Positions 7,021 through 15,862 of a stretch of DNA of 64,000 bases are shown here, piece by piece. How positions within the stretch are numbered: position 1 is the stretch's first letter; each line of letters starts with the position of its first letter. The DNA comes from Kordiimonas aquimaris (GTDB taxonomy: Bacteria; Pseudomonadota; Alphaproteobacteria; Sphingomonadales; Kordiimonadaceae), in contig NZ_JAOBPO010000005.1 of assembly GCF_025574485.1 (NCBI RefSeq), positions 1 through 64,000 on the forward strand, written 5' to 3'. The position numbers and the translations under genes were made by a program. The notes below the pieces were generated by a model. It was not told the DNA's origin. It worked only from the letters and a program-made list of their open reading frames with translations, and did not search any database.

Positions 7021-7845
7021 ATGATTATCCACCGAATAGTAAAATCGGGCACCGTAGCAACCGCGTTGATGCTGAGCGCTTACGGCCTCCCATTGTGGGC
7101 TGAAGACGAAAACACTGCCCAAAGTACCGCCCAGAAGACCGAGCAGAAGATCAATCCTGGCATGGACCATATACAAGCCCAGGCCGAGCAGTTGCTCAAG
7201 TCGAGCTTCTCAAACTTTCAGTTCTATTCGATCAAACCGTCAGCTGTTGCCGGCCTCTATGAAATCGATACTGGCGGCAACATCGTCTATTATTCGCCGG
7301 ACGCCAGCGTTTTGATCTTCGGCGAAATGTATAATGATCGCGGCGAGAATCTGTCACAAGTCGCCGTCGCTGCCGCAGCCGCTGAACGGCTCAAGGATTT
7401 GGATTTGAGCGTCGCGCTCGAGTTCGGCCCAAAGGGCGCACCGCTGCTCACCGAATATTCCAATCCTCTCTGTGGTTGGTGCCAGCGCTTGCACGGCTGG
7501 TTCGACAATGAAGGGCGCGAGCTTGCTGTGCGCCGCCAGATCATTTTTGCCGTGGGGCATTCGCGCCAATCACAGGATCTGGCCGAGCATATTTTATGCT
7601 CCGACGATCCTGAGCGAGCATTTGCGGATGTGTATAACCGCAAAATCCCGGGGCGACTGCTGCGCTGCGAAGACGGCAATGCCCGTGTGCAACAGCATAT
7701 CCAGATTACGCAAGCGGCGGGCGTTTCTTCCACGCCAACCTTGTTCGCAGGCGGCGAACGCATCCAAGGCTTCGATGAGGTGAAAATCCGTGAGTATCTC
7801 CTCGCTGCAAGCTCTCAAGAAACCCCAACAGGAGAAGACCAATGA
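7021..7845 (+). CDS. DsbC-like periplasmic disulfide isomerase, first gene of the transfer operon
   Basis: 274 aa with an N-terminal signal peptide ending near LWA (residue 27). A DsbC-type dimerisation region follows, then a thioredoxin fold with active site Cys151-Gly-Trp-Cys154 (NPLCGWCQRLH) and the cis-Pro segment SSTPTLFAGG. It would shuffle disulfides in the many cysteine-rich Tra proteins made from the same operon, including TraU, TraN and TraH. In F the analogous role is played by TrbB. The start has GGAG about 9 nt upstream. It overlaps the pilin gene by ATGA. Confidence 0.9.
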   Translation: MIIHRIVKSGTVATALMLSAYGLPLWAEDENTAQSTAQKTEQKINPGMDHIQAQAEQLLKSSFSNFQFYSIKPSAVAGLYEIDTGGNIVYYSPDASVLIFGEMYNDRGENLSQVAVAAAAAERLKDLDLSVALEFGPKGAPLLTEYSNPLCGWCQRLHGWFDNEGRELAVRRQIIFAVGHSRQSQDLAEHILCSDDPERAFADVYNRKIPGRLLRCEDGNARVQQHIQITQAAGVSSTPTLFAGGERIQGFDEVKIREYLLAASSQETPTGEDQ

Positions 7846-8204
7846 GTATTTGGAGCAATCCGTTTCACACCGCGGTGTCAGAGCCGGCCAGCATCCGCGC
7901 AGGTGGCACCATTCTCAAAACCCTGGACCGTACCGCACTGATAATACTTTTGGTGGTCGCATCGGCGCCGGTGCTCGCTTTCACTGCGCCTACATCTGGT
8001 GATCTCGCGTTCGAGATTTACGACGTTATCGTCAACGACGGCATTGAAGGCCCCATCGGTGCGATGATCGCGGTCGCAAGCGTGGTCTTCGGCATCTTCG
8101 GCATTGCCAACCGTAACTGGTGGGCCATGGGCGGCGGTTTCGCTGGCACAACGGCGATGGTTGCAGGCGAAGACATCGTCACCACCGTTGGTTTTTTAAT
8201 CTAA
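7842..8204 (+). CDS. traA: Conjugative pilin, TraA/VirB2-like
   Basis: 120 aa. A long leader with a hydrophobic segment ends at a signal-peptidase-like site (VLAFTA, residues 45-50). The mature part, about 72 aa, has two further hydrophobic helices separated by a short turn (IGAMIAVASVVFGIFGIA, then NRNWW, then MGGGFAGTTAMVAGE), the usual arrangement for inner-membrane-stored pilins. Position directly before traL matches F-type operons. Sequence identity to F TraA is low, so the assignment rests on size, topology and place. Confidence 0.8.
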   Translation: MSIWSNPFHTAVSEPASIRAGGTILKTLDRTALIILLVVASAPVLAFTAPTSGDLAFEIYDVIVNDGIEGPIGAMIAVASVVFGIFGIANRNWWAMGGGFAGTTAMVAGEDIVTTVGFLI

Positions 8205-8230
8205 CACCCCCTGCACCTTGGAGAGGACAT

Positions 8231-8494
8231 ATGGAACGGATGCCGCAGTTTCTTCACAAACCAACGAAGTTCATTGGCCTTGAGGATCAAGAATTCGCTG
8301 TAGTTTTCCTGGCCTACGTCCTCTCACTTTTTTTCAAGGGATATTCATTTTTCTATTTTCTCGGCGCAGCGGCGCTCTTCGTTCCGTTCAAACGGTCCAA
8401 GCCACGCGGCTATATCGGGCATCTTTTTTACCGTGCTGGCTTCGGCAAACTGTGCGGATACCCGGTTGCTGTCGCGGAGAAATTCCGTGAATGA
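8231..8494 (+). CDS. traL: Type IV secretion protein TraL
   Basis: 87 aa (F TraL about 91). Inner-membrane protein needed for pilus assembly, VirB3-like. Opens with the TraL-type segment LHKPTKFIGLEDQEF, then one or two membrane stretches (VVFLAYVLSLFFKGYSFFYFLGAAALFV) and a basic end. The ATG at 8231 has GAGAGG upstream; the longer in-frame start overlaps the pilin gene and is rejected. Overlaps traE by 8 bp. Confidence 0.88.
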   Translation: MERMPQFLHKPTKFIGLEDQEFAVVFLAYVLSLFFKGYSFFYFLGAAALFVPFKRSKPRGYIGHLFYRAGFGKLCGYPVAVAEKFRE

Positions 8495-9146
8495 GCAAAC
8501 GCCATACAAAGCTTATGATCCAGTTGGGCAATCCAATGAAGTGCCGTATCCGCCTTTGGTTAAACGGTTTACCGACGCAACATCCAACATCTGGGCAGAA
8601 AACCGTGTTCTTCGCTTCCTGTCGGTCTGTGTGCTCGCCGCCTCGATTGTCCTCGGTTATCTGGTTTTAGCGGTAATGGATCAGCAAAAGACAATCGTTG
8701 TGCCGTTCGGGCAGGGTGTTGAGCATCTCTATCTTGTTGGTGACAAACCCTCTGAAGCCTATCTGGTTGCGATTTCGCGTAATGTTATCCAGCTCGTTGG
8801 CACATACACCACGAGCGGTATTGAGTTCCAACTGGATGAAGTGTTGAAACTTGTCCACCCCAAAATACATGCGGAAAAACGGCAGGCATTTCGCCGCGAG
8901 GTGAGCCGCCTCAAGGACTTCCGCGAAATCTCCTTCGCGACTTATATCCGCTACGACGAAGAGTTTGGGTTCGGAGACGGCGTAATCCAGATCCCGGTTC
9001 GCCGGGAACGGTTTGTCGGCAAAAGCAGGACAACAGACAGCGGCTTCTACCGTCTGGACTATCTGGTTGAAGAAGGTCGGTTCTGGCTCACAGACATCAA
9101 ATTCCAGCGCAAAGGGGAGGTCTCCAATGAGCAAGTTGTTAGTTAG
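8487..9146 (+). CDS. traE: Type IV secretion protein TraE
   Basis: 219 aa, VirB5/VirB8-like pilus assembly component. One N-terminal membrane anchor (LSVCVLAASIVLGYLVLAVM) is followed by a periplasmic domain with IVVPFG and SEAYLVAISRNVIQLVGTYTTSG. I chose the GTG at 8487 because GGAG precedes it and it overlaps the traL stop; the ATG at 8433 would lie deep in traL. Overlaps traK by 20 bp. Confidence 0.88.
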   Translation: MNEQTPYKAYDPVGQSNEVPYPPLVKRFTDATSNIWAENRVLRFLSVCVLAASIVLGYLVLAVMDQQKTIVVPFGQGVEHLYLVGDKPSEAYLVAISRNVIQLVGTYTTSGIEFQLDEVLKLVHPKIHAEKRQAFRREVSRLKDFREISFATYIRYDEEFGFGDGVIQIPVRRERFVGKSRTTDSGFYRLDYLVEEGRFWLTDIKFQRKGEVSNEQVVS

Positions 9147-9927
9147 GCATGCCCTCAAGTTGGCACTAGCATTCGGGCTATCAGCTGGCCCCGCAGCTGC
9201 AAGTTCGGCGCAAAGCCCACAGCAGGCCGATGCGCCGCAAACCAGTGCACCGCACCAAACGGTTCTTCCGGGTAACCCGACTGCAGTGGTTTTGTCGAAC
9301 CGTGATACAAACCGCATAGTTTGTGTCGCTGGCCAAATTGGCGGTTACCGTTTCTCGGAGGAGAAAGGGGCTATTGTTGATGGTAGCGGCAATGAGGCTT
9401 TCATCAAGTTTCAGATTGAGCGCTTCGGTGAAGATCAAAAATACGTCAATATTCGCTCTGAGTTTTATTTCCAGTGTGCAGGTGTCACCTACACGCTGCT
9501 TTCCGCCCCCGGCGACATCGCGGCGCAAACGGTCTATTTGGTGCCAGGCTCCGGGCAGGACGAGAAAGCCAATCGCATGACATTTAAAGCGCTTTCAGAA
9601 GAAGAGCGGGCGGTGACAATGACGCTCAGCATCTTGAAAGATGATATTCCCGTCTCCTTCACAACAAAACCATCAGCTGAGCCCTACAATCAGCATGTTC
9701 TGAAGCGCGTTGATGTGCGGCTGGTTAAGGAAGTCGCGGCTGTAGGCACCGGCTATAGCGCGCGCGAATATTTGCTGCGAGCAAGAAGCGACGTTGCTCT
9801 GGCTGAGCGCGATTTCCTCAAGCCTTTCTTCGGCGCTTCAATTTATGCAGTTACCTTAGACCGGCTCAATCTGAAAGCGGGCGAGGTAGGCCGGGTAGTA
9901 TTTGTCTACCGGGGGGAGCCGTCATGA
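9127..9927 (+). CDS. traK: Type IV secretion protein TraK
   Basis: 266 aa, VirB9-like secretin-type component of the outer-membrane core complex. Signal peptide in residues 1-26 (LALAFGLSAGPAAASSA), then beta-rich sequence typical of TraK (VVLSNRDTNRIVCVAGQIGG). ATG at 9127 has GGGGAGG 7 nt upstream. It overlaps traB by ATGA and should form the core with TraB and TraV. Confidence 0.9.
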   Translation: MSKLLVRHALKLALAFGLSAGPAAASSAQSPQQADAPQTSAPHQTVLPGNPTAVVLSNRDTNRIVCVAGQIGGYRFSEEKGAIVDGSGNEAFIKFQIERFGEDQKYVNIRSEFYFQCAGVTYTLLSAPGDIAAQTVYLVPGSGQDEKANRMTFKALSEEERAVTMTLSILKDDIPVSFTTKPSAEPYNQHVLKRVDVRLVKEVAAVGTGYSAREYLLRARSDVALAERDFLKPFFGASIYAVTLDRLNLKAGEVGRVVFVYRGEPS

Positions 9928-11123
9928 CGCTTGCCGACAATCTGAAAGAGAAATACGGCGTTCTGCCATCGAAGAAAAAACAGTGGCTGATTATGGGATC
10001 AATCATGGTTTTTGCCTTCCTCGTTTTTTGGTTTTCTGTCAACTCCGGCGACAAGCAAGATGCCTCCCAGGAACGCAGCGCCAAGACATCCGAATCGCTG
10101 ACGATCACGTCCGACCTGATGGAGGACACGCTGCGCGAGAGTGTGCGCGGCGAAACCGATGCCATCAACGCACGCATGGGTGATCTGGAGCGACTGGTTG
10201 GTGATTTGATCAAACGCCTGGACGAAACACACCAGCCGCCAGCCGCGAAAATGCCTGAAAAGAAAATACTGATAACTGAGAAGGATATTAAGCCAGCCAA
10301 TGAGCTTGAAGACCTGGCACGCCCCGAGGCACCCCGCTATCCACCTGCTATCGCCCCTTCGGGTAGCGGGGCTGCTACCAGCAACCCTGACCTGCAAGTC
10401 AACGTTATTCAGGTCATAGGCGGGATAGGCGGCCTAAAGCCTGTGCCAGCTGTTGAAAAAGTGGCCCCAAAGGCCAATCAAGTCTATTTGCCTGTCGGTT
10501 TGATGGAAGCTGTGGTGCTGACCGGGCTCGACGCGCTGGTAGGCAACCAGGCGCAATCAAACCCGGAGCCCATTCTTGCTCGCGTGCAGACGCCGGCCGT
10601 GCTGCCAAACGATGTGCGGGCCAATCTGAAGGGCTGTTTTGTCGTCGGCAACGGTATTGGCATTCTGGCGAAAGAGCGCGTGGATGTGCGAGCCGTCTCG
10701 CTGAGCTGTGTCGACGAGCGCAACCGGACCGTTATCGACCAGCCGATCAAGGGCTATTTTGTCGATACAGATGGCAAAAAGGGATTGTCAGGCAATGTTG
10801 TGACCCGCGACGGCGCGATCGTCGGTCAGGCGTTCGCTGCAGGACTACTTGAAGGGTTCGGCGGTGTCGCGGAAGCGTCTGCGGGAACCCAGACCATCTC
10901 GCCGCTCGGATCGACCCGCATTTTCGATACGCAGGAAGCCGTCGTTGCCGGTCTTGGCAAAGGCATTGGCAGTTCGGCAAATAGCCTCAAGGAATTTTAC
11001 CTCGATCTGGCAAAAACCATCACACCAGTGATCGAAGTGGGTACTGGCAAACGCGCCGTGCTCGTTATCCAAGAGGGTGTTTATCTGGAAATCAAGGAGG
11101 TTGATCATGTTGCGGGTAGCTAA
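9924..11123 (+). CDS. traB: Type IV secretion protein TraB
   Basis: 399 aa, VirB10-like scaffold spanning both membranes. An N-terminal cytoplasmic stub, one transmembrane helix (IMGSIMVFAFLVFWFSV, residues 27-43), a coiled-coil/Pro-rich linker (residues 60-150) and the C-terminal TraB/TrbI domain (VYLPVGLMEAVVLTGLDAL through AVLVIQEGVYLEIKEV). Somewhat shorter than F TraB (475 aa). The 3' end overlaps the traV start by 17 bp. Confidence 0.92.
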   Translation: MTLADNLKEKYGVLPSKKKQWLIMGSIMVFAFLVFWFSVNSGDKQDASQERSAKTSESLTITSDLMEDTLRESVRGETDAINARMGDLERLVGDLIKRLDETHQPPAAKMPEKKILITEKDIKPANELEDLARPEAPRYPPAIAPSGSGAATSNPDLQVNVIQVIGGIGGLKPVPAVEKVAPKANQVYLPVGLMEAVVLTGLDALVGNQAQSNPEPILARVQTPAVLPNDVRANLKGCFVVGNGIGILAKERVDVRAVSLSCVDERNRTVIDQPIKGYFVDTDGKKGLSGNVVTRDGAIVGQAFAAGLLEGFGGVAEASAGTQTISPLGSTRIFDTQEAVVAGLGKGIGSSANSLKEFYLDLAKTITPVIEVGTGKRAVLVIQEGVYLEIKEVDHVAGS

Positions 11124-11667
11124 GGTATGTTTCAAACGGTGTTTGATAGGCGCGAGCGCTCTGCCGCTATGCGCGTGCGCCTCGTTATTCTCGGCCTATG
11201 ACAGTGATTTTAGCTGCAAAAACAGCGACCACGGCGGCTGCGCGCACCCACTGGAGGCTTACGCGCAAGCACGCACGGAGGAAGCGCCTACATTCGCCGC
11301 TGCGCCGGGTTTGGCCGCAAGCGGCGGCGCAGACAAGCATCTGGAGCACGACAGCCATGATCTTGGCCGGGTGGCACAATCAAACGACTACCAATCATAC
11401 CAGGATGCCAGCTACAGGGAGCTGGGTGGGCTTATCGCTGCGCCGCAAACGCCTGTCCTTGCGTCAGCGAAGACCGTGCGCACGCTAATCCTCCCCTACA
11501 CTGACCCCAATTCGAGCGGACGCCTTTATATGCCGCGCTACGTCTATTCGGTTCTTGAGAATGCGCGTTTCGTCCTCGGCAATTATCTGCTGCAGCCCGG
11601 TAGCGGGCTTACACTGGAAGCCTTGTTTGGCTCTAAAGCAGCCAGCGACGCTGAAGCCCAGGAGTGA
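11107..11667 (+). CDS. traV: Outer-membrane lipoprotein TraV
   Basis: 186 aa, VirB7-like. Lipoprotein signal with cysteines in ASALPLCACASLFSAYDSDFSC near residue 20. The ATG at 11107 has a perfect AAGGAGG 8 nt upstream; the earlier in-frame start is inside traB. The conserved end region (VRTLILPYTDPNSSGRLYMPRYVYSVLE) matches TraV. Lipidation would anchor the TraK/TraB core in the outer membrane. Confidence 0.88.
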   Translation: MLRVAKVCFKRCLIGASALPLCACASLFSAYDSDFSCKNSDHGGCAHPLEAYAQARTEEAPTFAAAPGLAASGGADKHLEHDSHDLGRVAQSNDYQSYQDASYRELGGLIAAPQTPVLASAKTVRTLILPYTDPNSSGRLYMPRYVYSVLENARFVLGNYLLQPGSGLTLEALFGSKAASDAEAQE

Positions 11668-11671
11668 TCTG

Positions 11672-14230
11672 ATGTTTGAATTTCTATATGGCAGGCAAGG
11701 CGGCGATACTCAGAAGGGTTGGCGAGGCATGCTGGAGCGTGAGCCGCTCTCTGATTTTCTGCCATACCGAAGTTACAGCGAAACAGAACAGCTTTACAAT
11801 CTGACCGACGGCTCGGTTGGACACCTTTGGGAAATTCTGCCAGTAGCCTATGCAGGAGAACAAATTCTAGCCGCGGTTAAACGGCTTTTGAATATGGATA
11901 TGCCAGCGGATGCGCAGCTTCAGTTTATTCTCTATGGGGACCCCTATATCGATGATTATCTCGACAGCTACCAAAGCCTGAAGACGCGCAACCGCAAAGT
12001 CGTCCAGGATAATGTTGCAAGTTATGTCAAATTCTGGCGCGAGAACAGTGGAGGTGCGCGCCAGCTCCGCGGCATTCCACTAAGGAATTTCCGGGTGTTT
12101 ATTGCACTTAAGTCCGGCAGGGCGCTCGACCAGGATGTTGTTGCGTCGATCCGGGAATCGCTTGCTAAATTCGGCGTTCGATCAGTGCCAGCCGAGGGAC
12201 CGGACGGCCTTCTCGCAATTCTGCGAAGGCTTTTTAGCGATATGCGCGTGCGCAAAAACGGGACCTGCGAAGATGGCAAGCCGCTGAGAAAACAGATGTT
12301 GGGCGCGGGCGAGCCCTATATGTTCAAGGGTGCCTGTCCGAAGATTGGTGCGCAGTACGCCCGTTGCTTCACCCCGCAAGCGATACCAAAACAGGTATCT
12401 GCCGAAAAGATAAACCGGCTCTTTGGCGGCATTATGGGGATCATGGACGATACCCGGCAGATCACTGCGCCGTTTCTCTATTCGATGACCGTATTCTTCA
12501 AACCCACCAAAACCGATATTTTGACCAAAGCACATGTGACCGGCTTGCAGAAAGGCGGTGCCAAATTCTCAACTGATCTGGAACGGCGCACCGAGGAGTT
12601 TCAGTGGATCAGTGATGTTATCGAGAGCGGCGAGAAGGTTCTCAGGTTTGTCCCGATTATGTGGGTGTTTGGTTGGGACCAGGATCAGGTTCGTGAGGCG
12701 GTAAGCCGCGCCAAGGGCATGTGGAATGATCTAGGCTTTGCTGTTCAGGATGAAAGTTATCTAAACAAGCCGCTTTTTATCATGAGCCTGCCGTTCGGGT
12801 TTTACGACGAAGGCAACAACCTGCGAACCCTTGACCGGGACTTTATGGCGCCAGTATCGACGCTCGCGCATCTCATCCCGGTGCAGGGAGACTACCGCGG
12901 AGCAGGCAAGCCATCGATGATGCTGGTTGGCCGCAAGGGTCAGCTTGTCACCGTTGATCTGTTCGATCCCGGCAACAATAACCAGAATTTTCTGGTGTCT
13001 GCGGAATCAGGCGCGGGTAAATCCTTCTTTCTGAATTATCTGACCAACCAATATTACGCGCAGAACTCGAAAATTCGTATCATTGATATTGGCTACTCCT
13101 ACCAGAAAATGTGCTCGCTGATGGGTGGTCGATTTCTCGATATCGGCGCGGATGCCAAGCTTTGTATCAATCCTTTTGATTTCAAAGCCGGGGACAAAGA
13201 AGAACTGGACCTTGGTATTCAAACTGCGTCGGCCGCGCTTGGTCTTATGTGTTCCAGCGCGTCGGGACGCGATCTGGATGAGGAATCGCTCAATCTCCTT
13301 CGCTTAGCCAGCCGCTGGGTGATCGAGACCGGGCGCGGTGCCACCGGCGTTGATGCAGCGCGCGAATTTCTGGCCACCTTCCCGGATCAGATTGAAGCCT
13401 TCGACGAGGCAAAGGTCGCGTTTTTGATCGACCGGGCGCGGGCACTTGCGTTCAATCTCCAGCCCTTTTGCAGCGAAGGAGAGTATGGCAGCTACTTTAA
13501 CGGTAAAAGTACCTTTGACATCTCCAAGGATGATTTTGTCGTTGTTGAATTGGAACGCTTGCGCCAATTTCCCCAATTGTTCGGGGTGATTGTGCTGCAG
13601 GTGATGAATGCGGTAACACAAGACCTGTATCTGGGCGACAGGTCCGTGCCGAATTTCATTCTATTTGAAGAAGCGGCTGCCTTCCTGAAGGAAAATCTGG
13701 CCGGTGGCCGCGCCAAAAACTTTAAATCGGTGATCGAAGCCGGATACAGGCGGGCGCGCAAATATAACGGGGCCATTGGCACGGTCATCCAATCGGTGAT
13801 GGATCTTAAATCGTTCGGCGACGTCGGCGAGGTCATTTGGGATAACGCCGCCACCAAGTTTCTGCTTCAGGGCGAAACATACGGTCGCGCCGCCGCTGCA
13901 AAAGTTATCGACCATGAAGGGTTTGCCCTTGAGCTCTTGAAGTCGGTTACCAACAATAAACCTAACTATTCTGAGGTTTTTATAGATAGCCCGCATGGTA
14001 TTGGTATCGGGCGGCTTGTGGTCGACCCCCATACCTACTGGATGAACACATCTGCGGCAGATGAGGTGGCGCGCTACTCCAAGCTTGTCGCGGTTGGTCT
14101 CACGCCCGCTCAAGCCATTGAGGCCCTGGTGAACGGTACCGATCAAGCTCTATTGGCAAAACGATTAACACCCCCTGGAGCAACAAGGTCAGGGATAAAG
14201 AAATCAGAGGAAGTGAGGGCAGCCGAATGA
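11672..14230 (+). CDS. traC: Type IV secretion ATPase TraC
   Basis: 852 aa, VirB4-like ATPase energising pilus assembly at the inner membrane. Walker A AESGAGKS at residues 444-451; Walker B-like FILFEEAAAFL around residue 660. The N-terminal half is the TraC_F domain (LPYRSYSETEQLYNLTDGSVGHLWEI). The ATG at 11672 follows CAGGAG; the longer reading frame overlaps traV. Size close to F TraC (875 aa). Ends with an ATGA overlap to traW. Confidence 0.95.
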   Translation: MFEFLYGRQGGDTQKGWRGMLEREPLSDFLPYRSYSETEQLYNLTDGSVGHLWEILPVAYAGEQILAAVKRLLNMDMPADAQLQFILYGDPYIDDYLDSYQSLKTRNRKVVQDNVASYVKFWRENSGGARQLRGIPLRNFRVFIALKSGRALDQDVVASIRESLAKFGVRSVPAEGPDGLLAILRRLFSDMRVRKNGTCEDGKPLRKQMLGAGEPYMFKGACPKIGAQYARCFTPQAIPKQVSAEKINRLFGGIMGIMDDTRQITAPFLYSMTVFFKPTKTDILTKAHVTGLQKGGAKFSTDLERRTEEFQWISDVIESGEKVLRFVPIMWVFGWDQDQVREAVSRAKGMWNDLGFAVQDESYLNKPLFIMSLPFGFYDEGNNLRTLDRDFMAPVSTLAHLIPVQGDYRGAGKPSMMLVGRKGQLVTVDLFDPGNNNQNFLVSAESGAGKSFFLNYLTNQYYAQNSKIRIIDIGYSYQKMCSLMGGRFLDIGADAKLCINPFDFKAGDKEELDLGIQTASAALGLMCSSASGRDLDEESLNLLRLASRWVIETGRGATGVDAAREFLATFPDQIEAFDEAKVAFLIDRARALAFNLQPFCSEGEYGSYFNGKSTFDISKDDFVVVELERLRQFPQLFGVIVLQVMNAVTQDLYLGDRSVPNFILFEEAAAFLKENLAGGRAKNFKSVIEAGYRRARKYNGAIGTVIQSVMDLKSFGDVGEVIWDNAATKFLLQGETYGRAAAAKVIDHEGFALELLKSVTNNKPNYSEVFIDSPHGIGIGRLVVDPHTYWMNTSAADEVARYSKLVAVGLTPAQAIEALVNGTDQALLAKRLTPPGATRSGIKKSEEVRAAE

Positions 14231-14892
14231 TGGCCGTGCTCTTGATATCAGCCAGTATCTTCCCGGCGGCAGTTGATAGGCCCTGGTCCATGTCGCTGAC
14301 GGATGGTCGCCAAGTCGACCGGACTGTGATCGGGCAGACATATCCGATTGTCGAACCTGACGCTCTGGCAGAGATTGAGGCACGCATCGCAAAGACCAAA
14401 TTTGACCCCAAGATTTTCGGCAAGGAACATGAATGGTCAGCGCTTCAGTCTGCAATTTTGCCCGACACTGACACATATGAACGCCGGGTGGTCGTACCTT
14501 TCTTCGCGCTTAGTTTTGATATTCCCGACCAAGACGGCGGCGTGCTTTATCCAGCCGGTTATACTTTTAACCCGCTCGAGTATCTAAAGCTGCCATCGCG
14601 TCTGATTATTGTCGCCGAAGATCAGATCCAGTGGGCGCTCACAACAGCTGAAACCGCTGACATGATTATTTTGTCAGGCGGCAATGCACTTGAAGCCACA
14701 AGGGAGTATGGACGGCCTATTTTCAAGCTCGAGGACCGGGTGCGCGAGCGCCTTGACCTGCGCTTTGTTCCGTCAATTGTCGAGCAGGAGAAAACATACT
14801 TCATTGTTGAGGAAATACCGTTTCCCTCCCGTGCCAGTGAAATGAAAGGCGAAGAGACCCCAGCCGGGCCTTCGGAAGGAAGTGATGATTAG
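14227..14892 (+). CDS. traW: Type IV secretion protein TraW
   Basis: 221 aa, periplasmic pilus assembly protein (F TraW 210 aa). A short N-terminal export signal (MMAVLLISASIFPAA) is followed by TraW hallmarks: GQTYPIVEPDALAEIEARIAK and YPAGYTFNPLEYLKLPSRLIIV. It ends with the FKLEDRVRERLDLRFVPSIV segment. No separate trbI is seen between traC and traW. Overlaps traU by 11 bp. Confidence 0.92.
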   Translation: MMAVLLISASIFPAAVDRPWSMSLTDGRQVDRTVIGQTYPIVEPDALAEIEARIAKTKFDPKIFGKEHEWSALQSAILPDTDTYERRVVVPFFALSFDIPDQDGGVLYPAGYTFNPLEYLKLPSRLIIVAEDQIQWALTTAETADMIILSGGNALEATREYGRPIFKLEDRVRERLDLRFVPSIVEQEKTYFIVEEIPFPSRASEMKGEETPAGPSEGSDD

Positions 14893-15862
14893 AAAGCTTG
14901 TTATCATTGGATTTCTGACTTTTGTGGGAACGGTATCAGCAGTAGAACCGGCAACAGCGTCGCCGTGCGATCAGGGTTTTATCAATCCACTCACCAGCGT
15001 GCACTGGCCGTGTATTTTTCCGGTTCAAATCGCGGGTATCAGCATTGGGTCCAAATCGCCGCTGGACGCTGATAATCCGCGCTCGCCCATCTGCTTTTGC
15101 CCCAGTTCGTTTGGTATTCCGCTGCCCGGCATTCGGGTTAATTTTTGGGCTCCCAATCGTTGGATCGATACAGTGGAAAACCCCGGGTGTATGATGCCGC
15201 TCGGCGTTGATATTTTGGCAGAAAACGGCCGGTTACACGGCAGCACACGAAACACACACCGGCAGGGAACCACCTTCGCGCAGACCCATGTTTATATCGC
15301 GCCCGTATGGGCGATGCTGGGACTGTTTCAGGATATTCCCTGCTTGGAGACACGCGGCTTCGATGTGGCGCTAATTTCCGAAGTGTTACCCACTTACCAA
15401 AACGAAGTGCTTGGCTCAATCATCAACCCGGAAGCGGTTCTGTTTGGCAATCCTGCCGCGTTGTTGGCCTGTGTTGCAGATGCCGGAGTTAGCCACACAG
15501 GCGGTACTATTGATGCTCTCTTTTGGTGCATGGGCGGGTGGGGCCTGACCTACCCGCTCGGCGGACGGTCTTCGAGCGCTGATCATGTGGAAGCAAACGC
15601 CGCCATAGCCGCCAAACAGATATTTACCGCAGGAAGGCTCGGGCTTGCCCGCGAAAGCATGAGGAATGGGTGCGGCGAGCGCTTAGCGCCGATCTGGACC
15701 AAGTCGCTCTATAAAATGCAGGAGATGCGCCCGGTCAAACAATCAAGCTGCGTGAACATTGGGCGTACGGGTCTCTTGTGGAGCAGTCTCAAACATCCCG
15801 TTACCCAAGATAATTACGCTTGGCAGGTTTTTGAAAAGGTATTTTGCTGTGTCACCCCGTAA
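14882..15862 (+). CDS. traU: Type IV secretion protein TraU
   Basis: 326 aa (F TraU 330), exported, cysteine-rich protein acting in mating-pair stabilisation and DNA transfer. Signal peptide ends near ATA-SPC. Conserved TraU blocks: DQGFINPLTSVHWPCIFPVQIAG, PICFCPSSFGIPLPGIRVNFWAP, FWCMGGWGLTYPL and the C-terminal QSSCVNIGRTGLLW. About 15 cysteines fit the DsbC-like gene in the operon. Two ATGs (14882, 14885) are possible starts. Confidence 0.95.
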   Translation: MMIRKLVIIGFLTFVGTVSAVEPATASPCDQGFINPLTSVHWPCIFPVQIAGISIGSKSPLDADNPRSPICFCPSSFGIPLPGIRVNFWAPNRWIDTVENPGCMMPLGVDILAENGRLHGSTRNTHRQGTTFAQTHVYIAPVWAMLGLFQDIPCLETRGFDVALISEVLPTYQNEVLGSIINPEAVLFGNPAALLACVADAGVSHTGGTIDALFWCMGGWGLTYPLGGRSSSADHVEANAAIAAKQIFTAGRLGLARESMRNGCGERLAPIWTKSLYKMQEMRPVKQSSCVNIGRTGLLWSSLKHPVTQDNYAWQVFEKVFCCVTP